A stretch of DNA of 64,000 nucleotides from UBA987 sp002292105. Its GTDB lineage: Bacteria > Bacteroidota > Bacteroidia > NS11-12g > UBA9320. Made by a program: the position numbers and the translations under genes. Where the stretch lies: the NCBI GenBank assembly GCA_943846675.1, contig OX044357.1, positions 186,001-250,000 on the forward strand. Direction: 5' to 3'. This document shows, one piece after another, positions 43,354 to 50,787 of this stretch (positions are counted from its first letter, which is position 1; each line of letters begins with the position of its first letter). The notes under the pieces were generated by a model. That model was not told the origin of the DNA, searched no databases, and was given only the letters and a program-made list of their open reading frames with translations.

Positions 43354-43759
43354 ACAGTGACTTCTCTTCTTCCGTTGGAATCCGACAAGTCTCTTTTTCG
43401 CCAAACCACTGGTACCTATTTCTAGCCACAATGTCGTATACATAGTTGCGCAAAAAACGAGGGACGAGTTTAAAAACATACAGCAAGGAATAAGGGAAAC
43501 CCAGTTTAAGCACTATCGCCATAACAGCGTTAGATTTCTGTTTGACTTTTCCTTGATGGAAATAGACAATGCTATCTAAATCTCTTGGATTCACTGAAGT
43601 GTTATTCAAGAGGTTTTTGGCAAATTCTGATTGTAAAGAGGCAAATCGAAATACTTTCTTTCTATCCCAGCGGATTACCCGATCAACAGACGAGTTGCAT
43701 AAATTACAAATACCGTCAAAAAGGATAATAGGGCCGTTATAATCTTTACTTGATTCCAC
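43343..43759 (-). CDS. DCC-family thiol-disulfide oxidoreductase (DUF393)
   Basis: This is a 138-residue protein of the DCC family. The motif FDGICNLCNSSVDRVIRWD near the N-terminus holds the paired Cys of the CxxC that gives the family its redox assignment. A RFASLQSEFAK segment and C-terminal ARNRYQWFGEKETCRIPT follow, also family-typical. The start is GTG at 43759; no better ATG lies upstream. Members are small cytoplasmic proteins with a predicted thioredoxin-like function, substrates unknown. Its 3' end overlaps the GIN gene by 11 bp. Confidence 0.88.
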   Translation of the reverse strand: MESSKDYNGPIILFDGICNLCNSSVDRVIRWDRKKVFRFASLQSEFAKNLLNNTSVNPRDLDSIVYFHQGKVKQKSNAVMAIVLKLGFPYSLLYVFKLVPRFLRNYVYDIVARNRYQWFGEKETCRIPTEEEKSLFMG

Positions 43760-43830
43760 TTTGCTTCGTAACGCTGCATAGGTATAACAATGCGACGCCC
43801 AAATTGTTAAATAAAATGCCTCAAATATGG

Positions 43831-43838
43831 TACTTTTG
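43831..43838 (+). promoter_or_regulatory. -7 box of E1 dehydrogenase promoter
   Basis: TACTTTTG matches TAnnTTTG and lies 69 bases before the E1 ATG at 43908. A TTG at 43804-43806 is 24 bases upstream, slightly long for the -33 element. It predicts a ~60-base leader, unlike the very short leaders elsewhere in the window. Confidence 0.45.
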
Positions 43839-43907
43839 CACCATGCTTAAGATGCAAGTTTAGCAAATAAAGCGTGGTTTTTTCATAAGTATCAATTCGA
43901 AGATTAC

Positions 43908-46322
43908 ATGAGTCAAGTGGCGGAAAAAGCAAATATCAGTAAAGAGGAGTTTCTCACAGAGATTATCAACGATTATAAAATTGCTTACAGAAGTCGTCAA
44001 GCAAGTTTGTTGGGTCGTAAGGAAGTGCTTACAGGCAAGGCAAAGTTTGGCATTTTTGGGGATGGTAAAGAGATTGCTCAACTTGCGATGGCTAAGGCGT
44101 TTGAAAAGGGTGATTTTCGATCTGGTTATTATCGTGATCAAACCTTCATGTTTGCCAAAGGCATTAGTTCTGAACGCGAGTTTTTTGCGCAACTGTATGC
44201 CATAACCAGTGTTGAAGAAGAGCCAGCAAGTGCCGGTAGAAGTATGAACGGGCATTTTGGAACGCGTTTGTTAAATGAAGACGGTAGTTGGAAAAGTCAA
44301 ACTGAAAATTATAATTCATCTTCAGACATTAGTCCTACTGCGGGCCAAATGAGCAGATTGGTTGGGCTTGCATGGGCGTCTAAACTCTATAGAGATAACA
44401 AAGCCCTTCATGATTTAACCGACTTTTCAATTAATGGAAATGAAATAGGCTTTGGTACTATTGGTAATGCCAGTACGAGTGAGGGTCCTTTTTGGGAATC
44501 AATTAATGCGGCTGGTGTTCTACAAATCCCTATGTTAGTTTCTATCTGGGATGATGCGTATGGAATTTCTGTACCTGCAAAGTATCAAACAACAAAAGAA
44601 AATTTAAGCTCCATTTTAAAAGGGTTTAAAACGGATAAGGATGGACTTGGGTATGATTTGTACACCGTTAAAGGTTGGGATTATCCTGAGTTGGTCAAAA
44701 CATATGCTAAGGCGGCGGCAAAATGTCGTAAAAATCATGTTCCCGCCATTATTCACGTTACCGAAGTAACGCAACCTCAAGGTCATTCGACATCAGGTTC
44801 GCACGAACGGTATAAGTCAAAGCAGCGGTTGGAATGGGAAGCAGAATATGACTGCATTGCGCAAATGCGTTTGTGGATGGTCAAGACCAAAGTTGCCACT
44901 GAAGAAGAATTGGCCCTTATTGAACAAGAGGCTGTTGCTGAAGTGAAAGCGGCAAAAGATGGTGCATGGGAAGCATACATTATACCGTTACAAGAAGAAA
45001 AGGCTGTTTGTGTTCAAGCCCTTGAAGCGCTAAGTCAAGAGTCTGATCAACAAGACCAAATCAACACGTTGATCAATGGCCTTAATGCCGACAAAAATGC
45101 GATTCGTAAAGACTTGGGTGTAGCGGTAGCCAAAGCCCTTCGATTAACGATTGGAGAAGGTGGCAGTGGCCGGCAAGGTGTTATCCAGTGGTATGACGAT
45201 TATAAGCAAGTAAACAGAGAGCGTTACTCGAGCCATTTATACAGCGAGTCTGAATGGAATGCGTTAAAAGTCAACGAAATACCTGCAGCATATAGTGATG
45301 ATAGTGAACTGCTAAATGGATTTGAAATTTTGCAGCAATGTTTCGATGATGCGTTAAACCGTGACAAACGAGTGGTTGCTTTTGGAGAAGATCTAGGGCA
45401 TATTGGCGATGTAAACCAAGGTTTTGCAGGACTTCAGGAAAAACATGGTATTAATCGTGTCATGGATGCAGGTATTCGTGAAAATACGATTATCGGGCAA
45501 GCTGTTGGGGCATCTTTAAGAGGTCTTAGGCCGATTGCCGAAATACAATATCTCGATTATTTGATTTATGCGATTCAAATAATGAGCGACGACATTGCAA
45601 CGCTACAATACCGAACCAAGGGCGGACAGAAAAACCCGGTAATTATTAGAACTAGGGGTCATCGTTTGGAAGGAATTTGGCATAGCGGGTCACCCATGTC
45701 GATGATTATTAATGCTGTCCGAGGAATGCATGTCTTGGTGCCACGAAACATGGTTAAGGCGGCTGGTTTCTATAATACCTTGTTGCTTTCAGATGAGCCT
45801 GCTATTGTTGTTGAATGTCTGAATGGTTATCGTCTTAAAGAAAAAAAACCAGACAATTTGGGATCTTACACGATGCCACTGGGTCAGGTTGAAACACTTC
45901 AAGAAGGGACCGATGTGACATTAGTGACCTATGGTTCATGTTGCAGGATTGCTGAAGATGCCATTAAGCAATTAGAAGAGCATGGAATATCTGTAGAACT
46001 TATAGATGTGCAATCTCTTTTACCCTTTGATTTAAATAAGGACATTGTAATGTCTCTTGAGAAGACAAATAAGATTGTATTCTTGGACGAAGACGTACCT
46101 GGTGGAGCAACAGCGTACATGCTGCAACACGTTTTGGAGAAACAAGAGGGTTATCGTTGGCTTGATGCCCAACCCAAAACCATAACTTCACGTGCGCACA
46201 GACCGGCGTATAGTACCGATGGGGATTATTTTTCTAAACCCAATGCCGAAGACGTGTTTACCGTGGTGTATGGCTTAATGAATGATTCTGACCCCGAATC
46301 GTACCCTGAATTTATAGCGTAA
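43908..46322 (+). CDS. 2-oxoacid dehydrogenase E1, fused alpha and beta subunits
   Basis: This is an 804-residue fusion, typical of Bacteroidota. Residues ~15-345 are the E1 alpha TPP-binding domain (FRSGYYRDQTFMFAKG, SMNGHFGTRL, EIGFGTIGNASTSEGPFWE). Residues ~470-800 are the E1 beta transketolase-like pyrimidine and C-terminal domains (VVAFGEDLGHIGDVNQGF, RVMDAGIRENTIIGQAVG, DVTLVTYGSCCRIAEDAI). The enzyme decarboxylates a branched-chain 2-oxo acid or pyruvate and passes the acyl group to an E2 lipoyl protein; the fused form is most often annotated as 2-oxoisovalerate dehydrogenase. E2 and E3 are not adjacent. It is monocistronic. Confidence 0.93.
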   Translation: MSQVAEKANISKEEFLTEIINDYKIAYRSRQASLLGRKEVLTGKAKFGIFGDGKEIAQLAMAKAFEKGDFRSGYYRDQTFMFAKGISSEREFFAQLYAITSVEEEPASAGRSMNGHFGTRLLNEDGSWKSQTENYNSSSDISPTAGQMSRLVGLAWASKLYRDNKALHDLTDFSINGNEIGFGTIGNASTSEGPFWESINAAGVLQIPMLVSIWDDAYGISVPAKYQTTKENLSSILKGFKTDKDGLGYDLYTVKGWDYPELVKTYAKAAAKCRKNHVPAIIHVTEVTQPQGHSTSGSHERYKSKQRLEWEAEYDCIAQMRLWMVKTKVATEEELALIEQEAVAEVKAAKDGAWEAYIIPLQEEKAVCVQALEALSQESDQQDQINTLINGLNADKNAIRKDLGVAVAKALRLTIGEGGSGRQGVIQWYDDYKQVNRERYSSHLYSESEWNALKVNEIPAAYSDDSELLNGFEILQQCFDDALNRDKRVVAFGEDLGHIGDVNQGFAGLQEKHGINRVMDAGIRENTIIGQAVGASLRGLRPIAEIQYLDYLIYAIQIMSDDIATLQYRTKGGQKNPVIIRTRGHRLEGIWHSGSPMSMIINAVRGMHVLVPRNMVKAAGFYNTLLLSDEPAIVVECLNGYRLKEKKPDNLGSYTMPLGQVETLQEGTDVTLVTYGSCCRIAEDAIKQLEEHGISVELIDVQSLLPFDLNKDIVMSLEKTNKIVFLDEDVPGGATAYMLQHVLEKQEGYRWLDAQPKTITSRAHRPAYSTDGDYFSKPNAEDVFTVVYGLMNDSDPESYPEFIA

Positions 46323-46345
46323 TATTTTTTCTTTTTGGTAAATAG

Positions 46346-46381
46346 TTTGCTCGTTCTAAACATTCATCGTAATATTGCAAT
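46346..46381 (+). promoter_or_regulatory. arsR operon promoter and candidate operator
   Basis: A -33 TTTG (46346-46349) and a -7 TAATATTG (46370-46377) are 20 bases apart. The palindrome ATTGCAAT (46374-46381) overlaps the -7 box just before the arsR start, a placement fit for ArsR repression relieved by arsenite. Confidence 0.5.
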
Positions 46382-46387
46382 GTACAA

Positions 46388-46720
46388 ATGGGAGTTACAA
46401 AGAAAAATTTATTTGACAACGTGCAAAACGAGCTCGCAACGGTTTCTAAAGCCTTTGCACACCCGGCACGGGTAGCCATTGTTCAACATTTGCTCAAAAC
46501 AAATGCTTGTATAAACGGCGATTTAGTGGCAGAGTTAGGTTTGGCTCAGGCAACGATCAGTCAACATTTGCGAGAACTCAAAGACGTTGGTATTATTCAG
46601 GGTTCCATCGAAGGAACATCTGTAAGCTATTGTATAAACCCCTTACGATGGGAAGAGATTAGAAACATGCTTAATCAATTGTTTGATCAATTACCCTCTA
46701 GCGGAGATAACTGTTGTTAA
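46388..46720 (+). CDS. arsR: ArsR-family arsenite-responsive repressor
   Basis: This is a 110-residue winged-helix metalloregulator. The N-terminal helix (ATVSKAFAHPARVAIVQHLL) is followed by the recognition helix LGLAQATISQHLRELKDVGII and a wing ending SVSYCINPLRW. Cys occurs at about residues 39 and 82, and the C-terminus ends in a vicinal pair (GDNCC), a plausible As(III)-binding tail; the exact inducer site differs between ArsR subtypes. It is first in a five-gene run with DUF6428, the arsenate reductase, acr3 and the peptidase, and probably represses them through the palindrome at its promoter. Confidence 0.92.
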   Translation: MGVTKKNLFDNVQNELATVSKAFAHPARVAIVQHLLKTNACINGDLVAELGLAQATISQHLRELKDVGIIQGSIEGTSVSYCINPLRWEEIRNMLNQLFDQLPSSGDNCC

Positions 46721-46730
46721 TAGTATAAAT

Positions 46731-47201
46731 ATGAAATTATCAGAAGTAAAATCACAACTCAAAACCATTGGCGAAGTTCGGTTTAAGCTGCCAAATGGTT
46801 CGTATGTTCCACAACACTTTCATGTAACAGAAATTGGAGCGGTGTCAAAACACTTTATCGATTGCGGCGGAAAAGTAAGACAGGATAACGCCATTAATTT
46901 TCAACTTTGGGAAGCCAACGACTATGATCACCGGATTGCACCAACCAAGTTTTTAGACATCATCAATTTATCTGAAAACATTCTTGAATTGACTGATGGA
47001 GAAATTGAAGTTGAATATCAAGCCAATACGATCGGAAAGTATGGACTAGACTTTGATGGAAAAGACTTTGTTTTGACCAATACCTATACAGACTGCTTGG
47101 CTAAAGACAATTGCGGTATACCAATGGAAAAAGTCAAGACAAGTTTAGCGTCGCTTACTCCTGCTGCTGAATCATGTACTCCAGGTGGTGGTTGTTGCTA
47201 A
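46731..47201 (+). CDS. DUF6428 protein of arsenic operon, cysteine-rich tail
   Basis: The ATG at 46731 (156 residues) is preferred to an upstream TTG frame that would overlap arsR. The protein begins MKLSEVKSQLKTIGEVRFKLPNG and continues PQHFHVTEIG and FQLWEANDYDHRIAPTKF, the pattern of DUF6428, a family regularly seen in Bacteroidota ars operons. It is small and soluble with no signal peptide. Cys residues lie in DCLAKDNCG and in a tail ESCTPGGGCC, a likely site for trivalent arsenic. Its biochemical role is not known; an arsenic chaperone or an adaptor to the reductase would fit. Confidence 0.78.
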   Translation: MKLSEVKSQLKTIGEVRFKLPNGSYVPQHFHVTEIGAVSKHFIDCGGKVRQDNAINFQLWEANDYDHRIAPTKFLDIINLSENILELTDGEIEVEYQANTIGKYGLDFDGKDFVLTNTYTDCLAKDNCGIPMEKVKTSLASLTPAAESCTPGGGCC

Positions 47202-47202
47202 T

Positions 47203-47802
47203 ATGTTAGAACAAATCAAATCCTACATCGACGGGTTGTCTGTCGATTCAATATATGCCACAAGACAGAGAGAGCTGGTCAGTTTGGCGGAAATAATAAA
47301 GAAGGAGAAAGACCAAAATGGAGCGGTTAATCTCAATTTTATTTGCACCCACAACTCGCGACGAAGTCAGTTCGCTCAAACATGGGCTCAAACAATAGCA
47401 GCGTATGTTGGGTTTTCTGTGGATTGTTATTCCGGAGGAGTTGAGGTAACCGAGTGTAACCTTCGAACAATAAATGCACTGCAAACGACTGGTTTTGAAG
47501 TGACACAGGTTGGAGAGCAAAATCCTCGGTATCAATTACGTTTTAGTGATGACAGCGAGCAGGTTACCCTATTTTCGAAGCTGCATTCAGACAACAGTAA
47601 TCCCGACAGATTTTTAGCAATTATGACCTGTGACCATGCAGATCAAAACTGTCCGTTTATACCAAATGCAGTAGCAAGGTTTTCGTTAACATATGTGGAT
47701 CCCAAACGGTCAGATGGAACAAGTTCAGAATCTGAAACCTATTTGAATACGTCAGCATTGATTGCGACAGAAATGAAATTTCTATTTTCACAATTACAAT
47801 AA
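47203..47802 (+). CDS. Arsenate-reductase-like low-molecular-weight phosphatase
   Basis: The ATG at 47203 gives 199 residues. The low-molecular-weight phosphatase fold is shown by the P-loop C48-T-H-N-S-R-R54-S (C-x5-R) followed by SQFAQTW. Helices then lead to a SGGVEVTECNLRTINAL segment and a C-terminal MTCDHADQNCPFIPNA with two Cys. Relatives in ars operons reduce arsenate to arsenite with the help of thioredoxin, or act as protein-tyrosine phosphatases. The position between DUF6428 and acr3 supports arsenate reduction feeding the arsenite exporter. Confidence 0.85.
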   Translation: MLEQIKSYIDGLSVDSIYATRQRELVSLAEIIKKEKDQNGAVNLNFICTHNSRRSQFAQTWAQTIAAYVGFSVDCYSGGVEVTECNLRTINALQTTGFEVTQVGEQNPRYQLRFSDDSEQVTLFSKLHSDNSNPDRFLAIMTCDHADQNCPFIPNAVARFSLTYVDPKRSDGTSSESETYLNTSALIATEMKFLFSQLQ

Positions 47803-47804
47803 AC

Positions 47805-48842
47805 ATGTCGAACACTAAAAAACTTAGCTTTTTAAACCAATACCTAACGCTTTGGATTTTTATTGCCATGGCGCTTGGTGTAGCGATTGGCTATTTCGTG
47901 CCAAACACAGCAAATGTTGTCGACTCATTAAGCCATGGCTCCACAAATATTCCAATTGCAATTGGCTTAATATTAATGATGTACCCGCCATTAGCGAAGG
48001 TAAATTATAGCCTGTTGCCAGTAGTTTTTAAAAACGTTAAAGTCTTAAGCCTGTCGCTTCTACTCAATTGGATTATTGGTCCTGTTTTAATGTTTGCCTT
48101 GGCTTTAATCTTCTTGCACGACTACCCAGAATATATGGTTGGCGTCATACTTATTGGACTAGCAAGATGTATTGCTATGGTCTTGGTTTGGAACGACTTA
48201 GCCGAGGGAAGTAGTGAATACGGTGCAGGCTTAGTTGCTTTGAATAGCGTTTTCCAAGTGTTCGGGTATAGTTTTTATGCCTGGTTGTTTATTACCAAAC
48301 TCCCACCATTATTTGGGTTTGAAGGTGCAATCGTAAATGTTTCAATTGGTACAATTGCAGAAAGTGTTGCCATCTATTTAGGTATCCCATTTTTGGCTGG
48401 TATTGTGTCACGAGCAGTCTTGGTTAAAAAGAAGGGATTAGACTGGTATAACAATACGTTCATTCCAAAAATATCCCCAATGACGTTGATTGCATTGCTA
48501 TTTACCATCGTGGTTATGTTCTCGCTAAAAGGAGAATATATCGTCGACTTACCAATGGATGTTCTTCGAATATCAATGCCCTTACTCATATATTTTATAT
48601 TGATGTTTTTGGTCAGTTTTATGTTCAGCAAATGGCTTGGAGCAAGTTATGAGCAAAACGCCTCTGTTTCGTTTACTGCGGCGGGTAACAATTTTGAGTT
48701 AGCGATTGCCGTGGCCATAGCCGTTTTTGGAATTCATGGTAAACAGGCCTTTGCTGGCGTTGTTGGTCCGTTGGTTGAGGTGCCGGCACTTATTTTATTG
48801 GTACGTTTGTCCCTTTGGTTGAAAAAGAAATACTACAAGTAA
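47805..48842 (+). CDS. acr3: ACR3-family arsenite efflux transporter
   Basis: This is a 345-residue inner-membrane permease with about ten hydrophobic helices. It carries the ACR3 signature around the conserved Cys: VILIGLARCIAMVLVWNDLAEG, with the essential Cys in GLARC. Other family segments are GYFVPNTANVVDSLSHG near the N-terminus and FTAAGNNFELAIAVAIAVFG near the C-terminus. It exports arsenite, using the proton gradient. It starts 2 bp after the reductase stop and is followed after 1 bp by the beta-aspartyl peptidase gene, so all are probably one transcript. Confidence 0.94.
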   Translation: MSNTKKLSFLNQYLTLWIFIAMALGVAIGYFVPNTANVVDSLSHGSTNIPIAIGLILMMYPPLAKVNYSLLPVVFKNVKVLSLSLLLNWIIGPVLMFALALIFLHDYPEYMVGVILIGLARCIAMVLVWNDLAEGSSEYGAGLVALNSVFQVFGYSFYAWLFITKLPPLFGFEGAIVNVSIGTIAESVAIYLGIPFLAGIVSRAVLVKKKGLDWYNNTFIPKISPMTLIALLFTIVVMFSLKGEYIVDLPMDVLRISMPLLIYFILMFLVSFMFSKWLGASYEQNASVSFTAAGNNFELAIAVAIAVFGIHGKQAFAGVVGPLVEVPALILLVRLSLWLKKKYYK

Positions 48843-48843
48843 A

Positions 48844-49773
48844 ATGAATAAATTTTCTATCGCTATTCACGGCGGAGCAGGCACCCTAGTTAAAGGCATG
48901 ATGACTCCAGAGAAAGAGGCCGCATATAAATCTGCCTTGGAACAAAGTGTTAACGCTGGTTACGAAATATTGAGCAATGGAGGTTCTGCCATTGATGCGG
49001 TAGAAACTGCAGTATCGTATTTGGAAGACTCACCTTTGTTTAATGCTGGAAAAGGCAGTGTTTTTACGGCGGAAGGCACACATGAAATGGACGCCTCCAT
49101 AATGGACGGGTCCAACAAAGAAGCTGGCGCGGTAGGATTAATATCTGGGATTAAAAACCCAATTCAGTTGGCACGTAAGGTGAAGGACAACTCCGACCAC
49201 GTTTTTTTAGGTGGAGAAGGCGCCCTGAAATTCGCTAAAGCACAGGGTGTTTCAACCCTTGATGATGATTATTTCTTTGACCAATTGAGGTACGACCAAT
49301 GGCAAGAGATAAAAGATACCGATTCATTTCAACTGGATCATTCAAAGTCGAAAGACCACAAATTTGGGACAGTTGGAGCGGTAGCGCGAGATGCGCATGG
49401 AAACATAGCCGCTGCTACATCTACTGGCGGAATGACCAACAAGCGTTTTGGAAGAATAGGCGACAGCCCAATGATAGGAGCAGGAAATTATGCGAACAAT
49501 ACCACGTGTGCCGTTTCTTGTACCGGTAGTGGAGAGTTTTTTATCCGCGGTGTTGTAGCGTATGAGGTAAGCGCATTAATGGAGTTTAAAGGCTTATCGC
49601 TCAGCGAAGCGGCAAACGAAGTCATAAACAAACGCATTTTAGAAATCGGTGGAGACGGTGGATTAATTGCCGTTGACGGAGAAGGCAATATCGCCATGCC
49701 ATTTAATACGGAAGGTATGTATAGGGCGCAACGCATTTCTGGTCAAGAACCCAGCATCGCTATTTATAAATAA
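48844..49773 (+). CDS. iaaA: Isoaspartyl peptidase / L-asparaginase (Ntn hydrolase)
   Basis: This is a 309-residue proenzyme that self-cleaves before a Thr to make alpha and beta chains and then hydrolyses beta-aspartyl dipeptides (including beta-Asp-Arg from cyanophycin) and asparagine. The N-terminal HGGAGT signature and the cleavage site HKFGTVGAVA (new N-terminal Thr) are intact, followed by STGGMTNKRFGRIGDSP and TGSGEFFIRG. No signal peptide is present, so it is cytoplasmic, unlike the periplasmic type. It lies 1 bp after acr3 and converges with cyanophycinase (5-bp gap), fitting the last step of cyanophycin breakdown. Confidence 0.92.
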   Translation: MNKFSIAIHGGAGTLVKGMMTPEKEAAYKSALEQSVNAGYEILSNGGSAIDAVETAVSYLEDSPLFNAGKGSVFTAEGTHEMDASIMDGSNKEAGAVGLISGIKNPIQLARKVKDNSDHVFLGGEGALKFAKAQGVSTLDDDYFFDQLRYDQWQEIKDTDSFQLDHSKSKDHKFGTVGAVARDAHGNIAAATSTGGMTNKRFGRIGDSPMIGAGNYANNTTCAVSCTGSGEFFIRGVVAYEVSALMEFKGLSLSEAANEVINKRILEIGGDGGLIAVDGEGNIAMPFNTEGMYRAQRISGQEPSIAIYK

Positions 49774-49778
49774 AAAAA

Positions 49779-50642
49779 TCAGTCGAACTCGAACGGAGCG
49801 TCGATTGGCAGCACAGTAACTTTTCGCTCTTTCAGTGAATATCTGTCCGAATTTGAGAGTACGTGTACTTTTAAGTCGGTAATGGTCATTGGTGTGCCTG
49901 GTTCTAATATTTTTTCGTTGTTGTGAACCAAACTGCTTCCATCAAAAACGATTACCATTCCTGACCCTATTACCTTAAGGTCGTTGCCATTTTTAATGAC
50001 CAAACCGGTGTCTTCTGCCAAACCTATTCCAATTAATTCTGGATGCTTCGCAACCGCTTCACTGATTCTGCCAAACCGTCCACGCATGATGAAGTGGGTG
50101 TCGAACATAATGCCTGGGGCAAGACCTAAACCGGTGTACATTTTAACGGCTCCTTTGATAAATGCTTCTGTACTGCTTCCTCCTGCAATCATTTCAGACG
50201 ACATAGCCATAGCACCAGCGCTAGTTCCAGCAATTACAAAACCTTCATCTTCACGATATCGATCCATTAGAATTTTATGGATGGCGGTATCTCCAATTTT
50301 TTTTGCAATTTTTGACTGATCTCCGCCAGAAAACATGACACAATTGGCTCTAGAAATCAGGTCGATTGCATGTGCAGTTTCGGAATCTTCTTTTTTTCGA
50401 ATATCTAAAACCACAACATTAGTACAACCCAATTTTTGAAAAGCGTCTAGGTAGTTTTCACCTACTTCCTCAGGAATACTTGATGCTGTTGGGATAACCA
50501 CAATCAACGAATCTATGCCACCGCATTCGCGAACAACATGCGATAAAATGCCCTGTTCGATAAAGTCTAACGAGTAGTTTTCTGTTAAACCGTCTCCCTT
50601 ATCTTCATTGCCTCCAATTGGAATTAGTGTTCCTTTTGCCAT
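49779..50642 (-). CDS. cphB: Cyanophycinase
   Basis: Cyanophycinase is a family S51 serine exopeptidase that cleaves cyanophycin (multi-Arg-poly-Asp) to beta-Asp-Arg. I use the ATG at 50642 (287 residues: MAKGTLIPIGGNEDKGDG), since the upstream frame to 50666 has no family support. The nucleophile motif FVIAGTSAGAMAMS is clear, as are VMFSGGDQSKI and the histidine-bearing DTHFIMRGRFGR. It is cytoplasmic, because no signal peptide is seen, which fits intracellular granule use. It diverges from cphA across ~145 bp and converges with the beta-aspartyl peptidase gene, completing the degradation branch. Confidence 0.93.
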   Translation of the reverse strand: MAKGTLIPIGGNEDKGDGLTENYSLDFIEQGILSHVVRECGGIDSLIVVIPTASSIPEEVGENYLDAFQKLGCTNVVVLDIRKKEDSETAHAIDLISRANCVMFSGGDQSKIAKKIGDTAIHKILMDRYREDEGFVIAGTSAGAMAMSSEMIAGGSSTEAFIKGAVKMYTGLGLAPGIMFDTHFIMRGRFGRISEAVAKHPELIGIGLAEDTGLVIKNGNDLKVIGSGMVIVFDGSSLVHNNEKILEPGTPMTITDLKVHVLSNSDRYSLKERKVTVLPIDAPFEFD

Positions 50643-50787
50643 CCCGCAAATTTGTAAATAAAACAAAGTATAATTTCATTAATTATTAAAAAAGTTATTA
50701 TTGTACAGCAAGCATAAACAACAACGTCTTGTTTTGCATCATTAGTGGCTTTCGGGCACATTTACAAGCACAAAACAGTAGAAGGAT
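50643..50787. promoter_or_regulatory. Shared intergenic region of cphB and cphA
   Basis: This 145-bp AT-rich divergent gap should hold promoters for both cyanophycin genes. No TAnnTTTG box is exact in either direction; near matches only (for example ATACTTTG on the minus strand). I see no clear operator palindrome. Confidence 0.35.
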
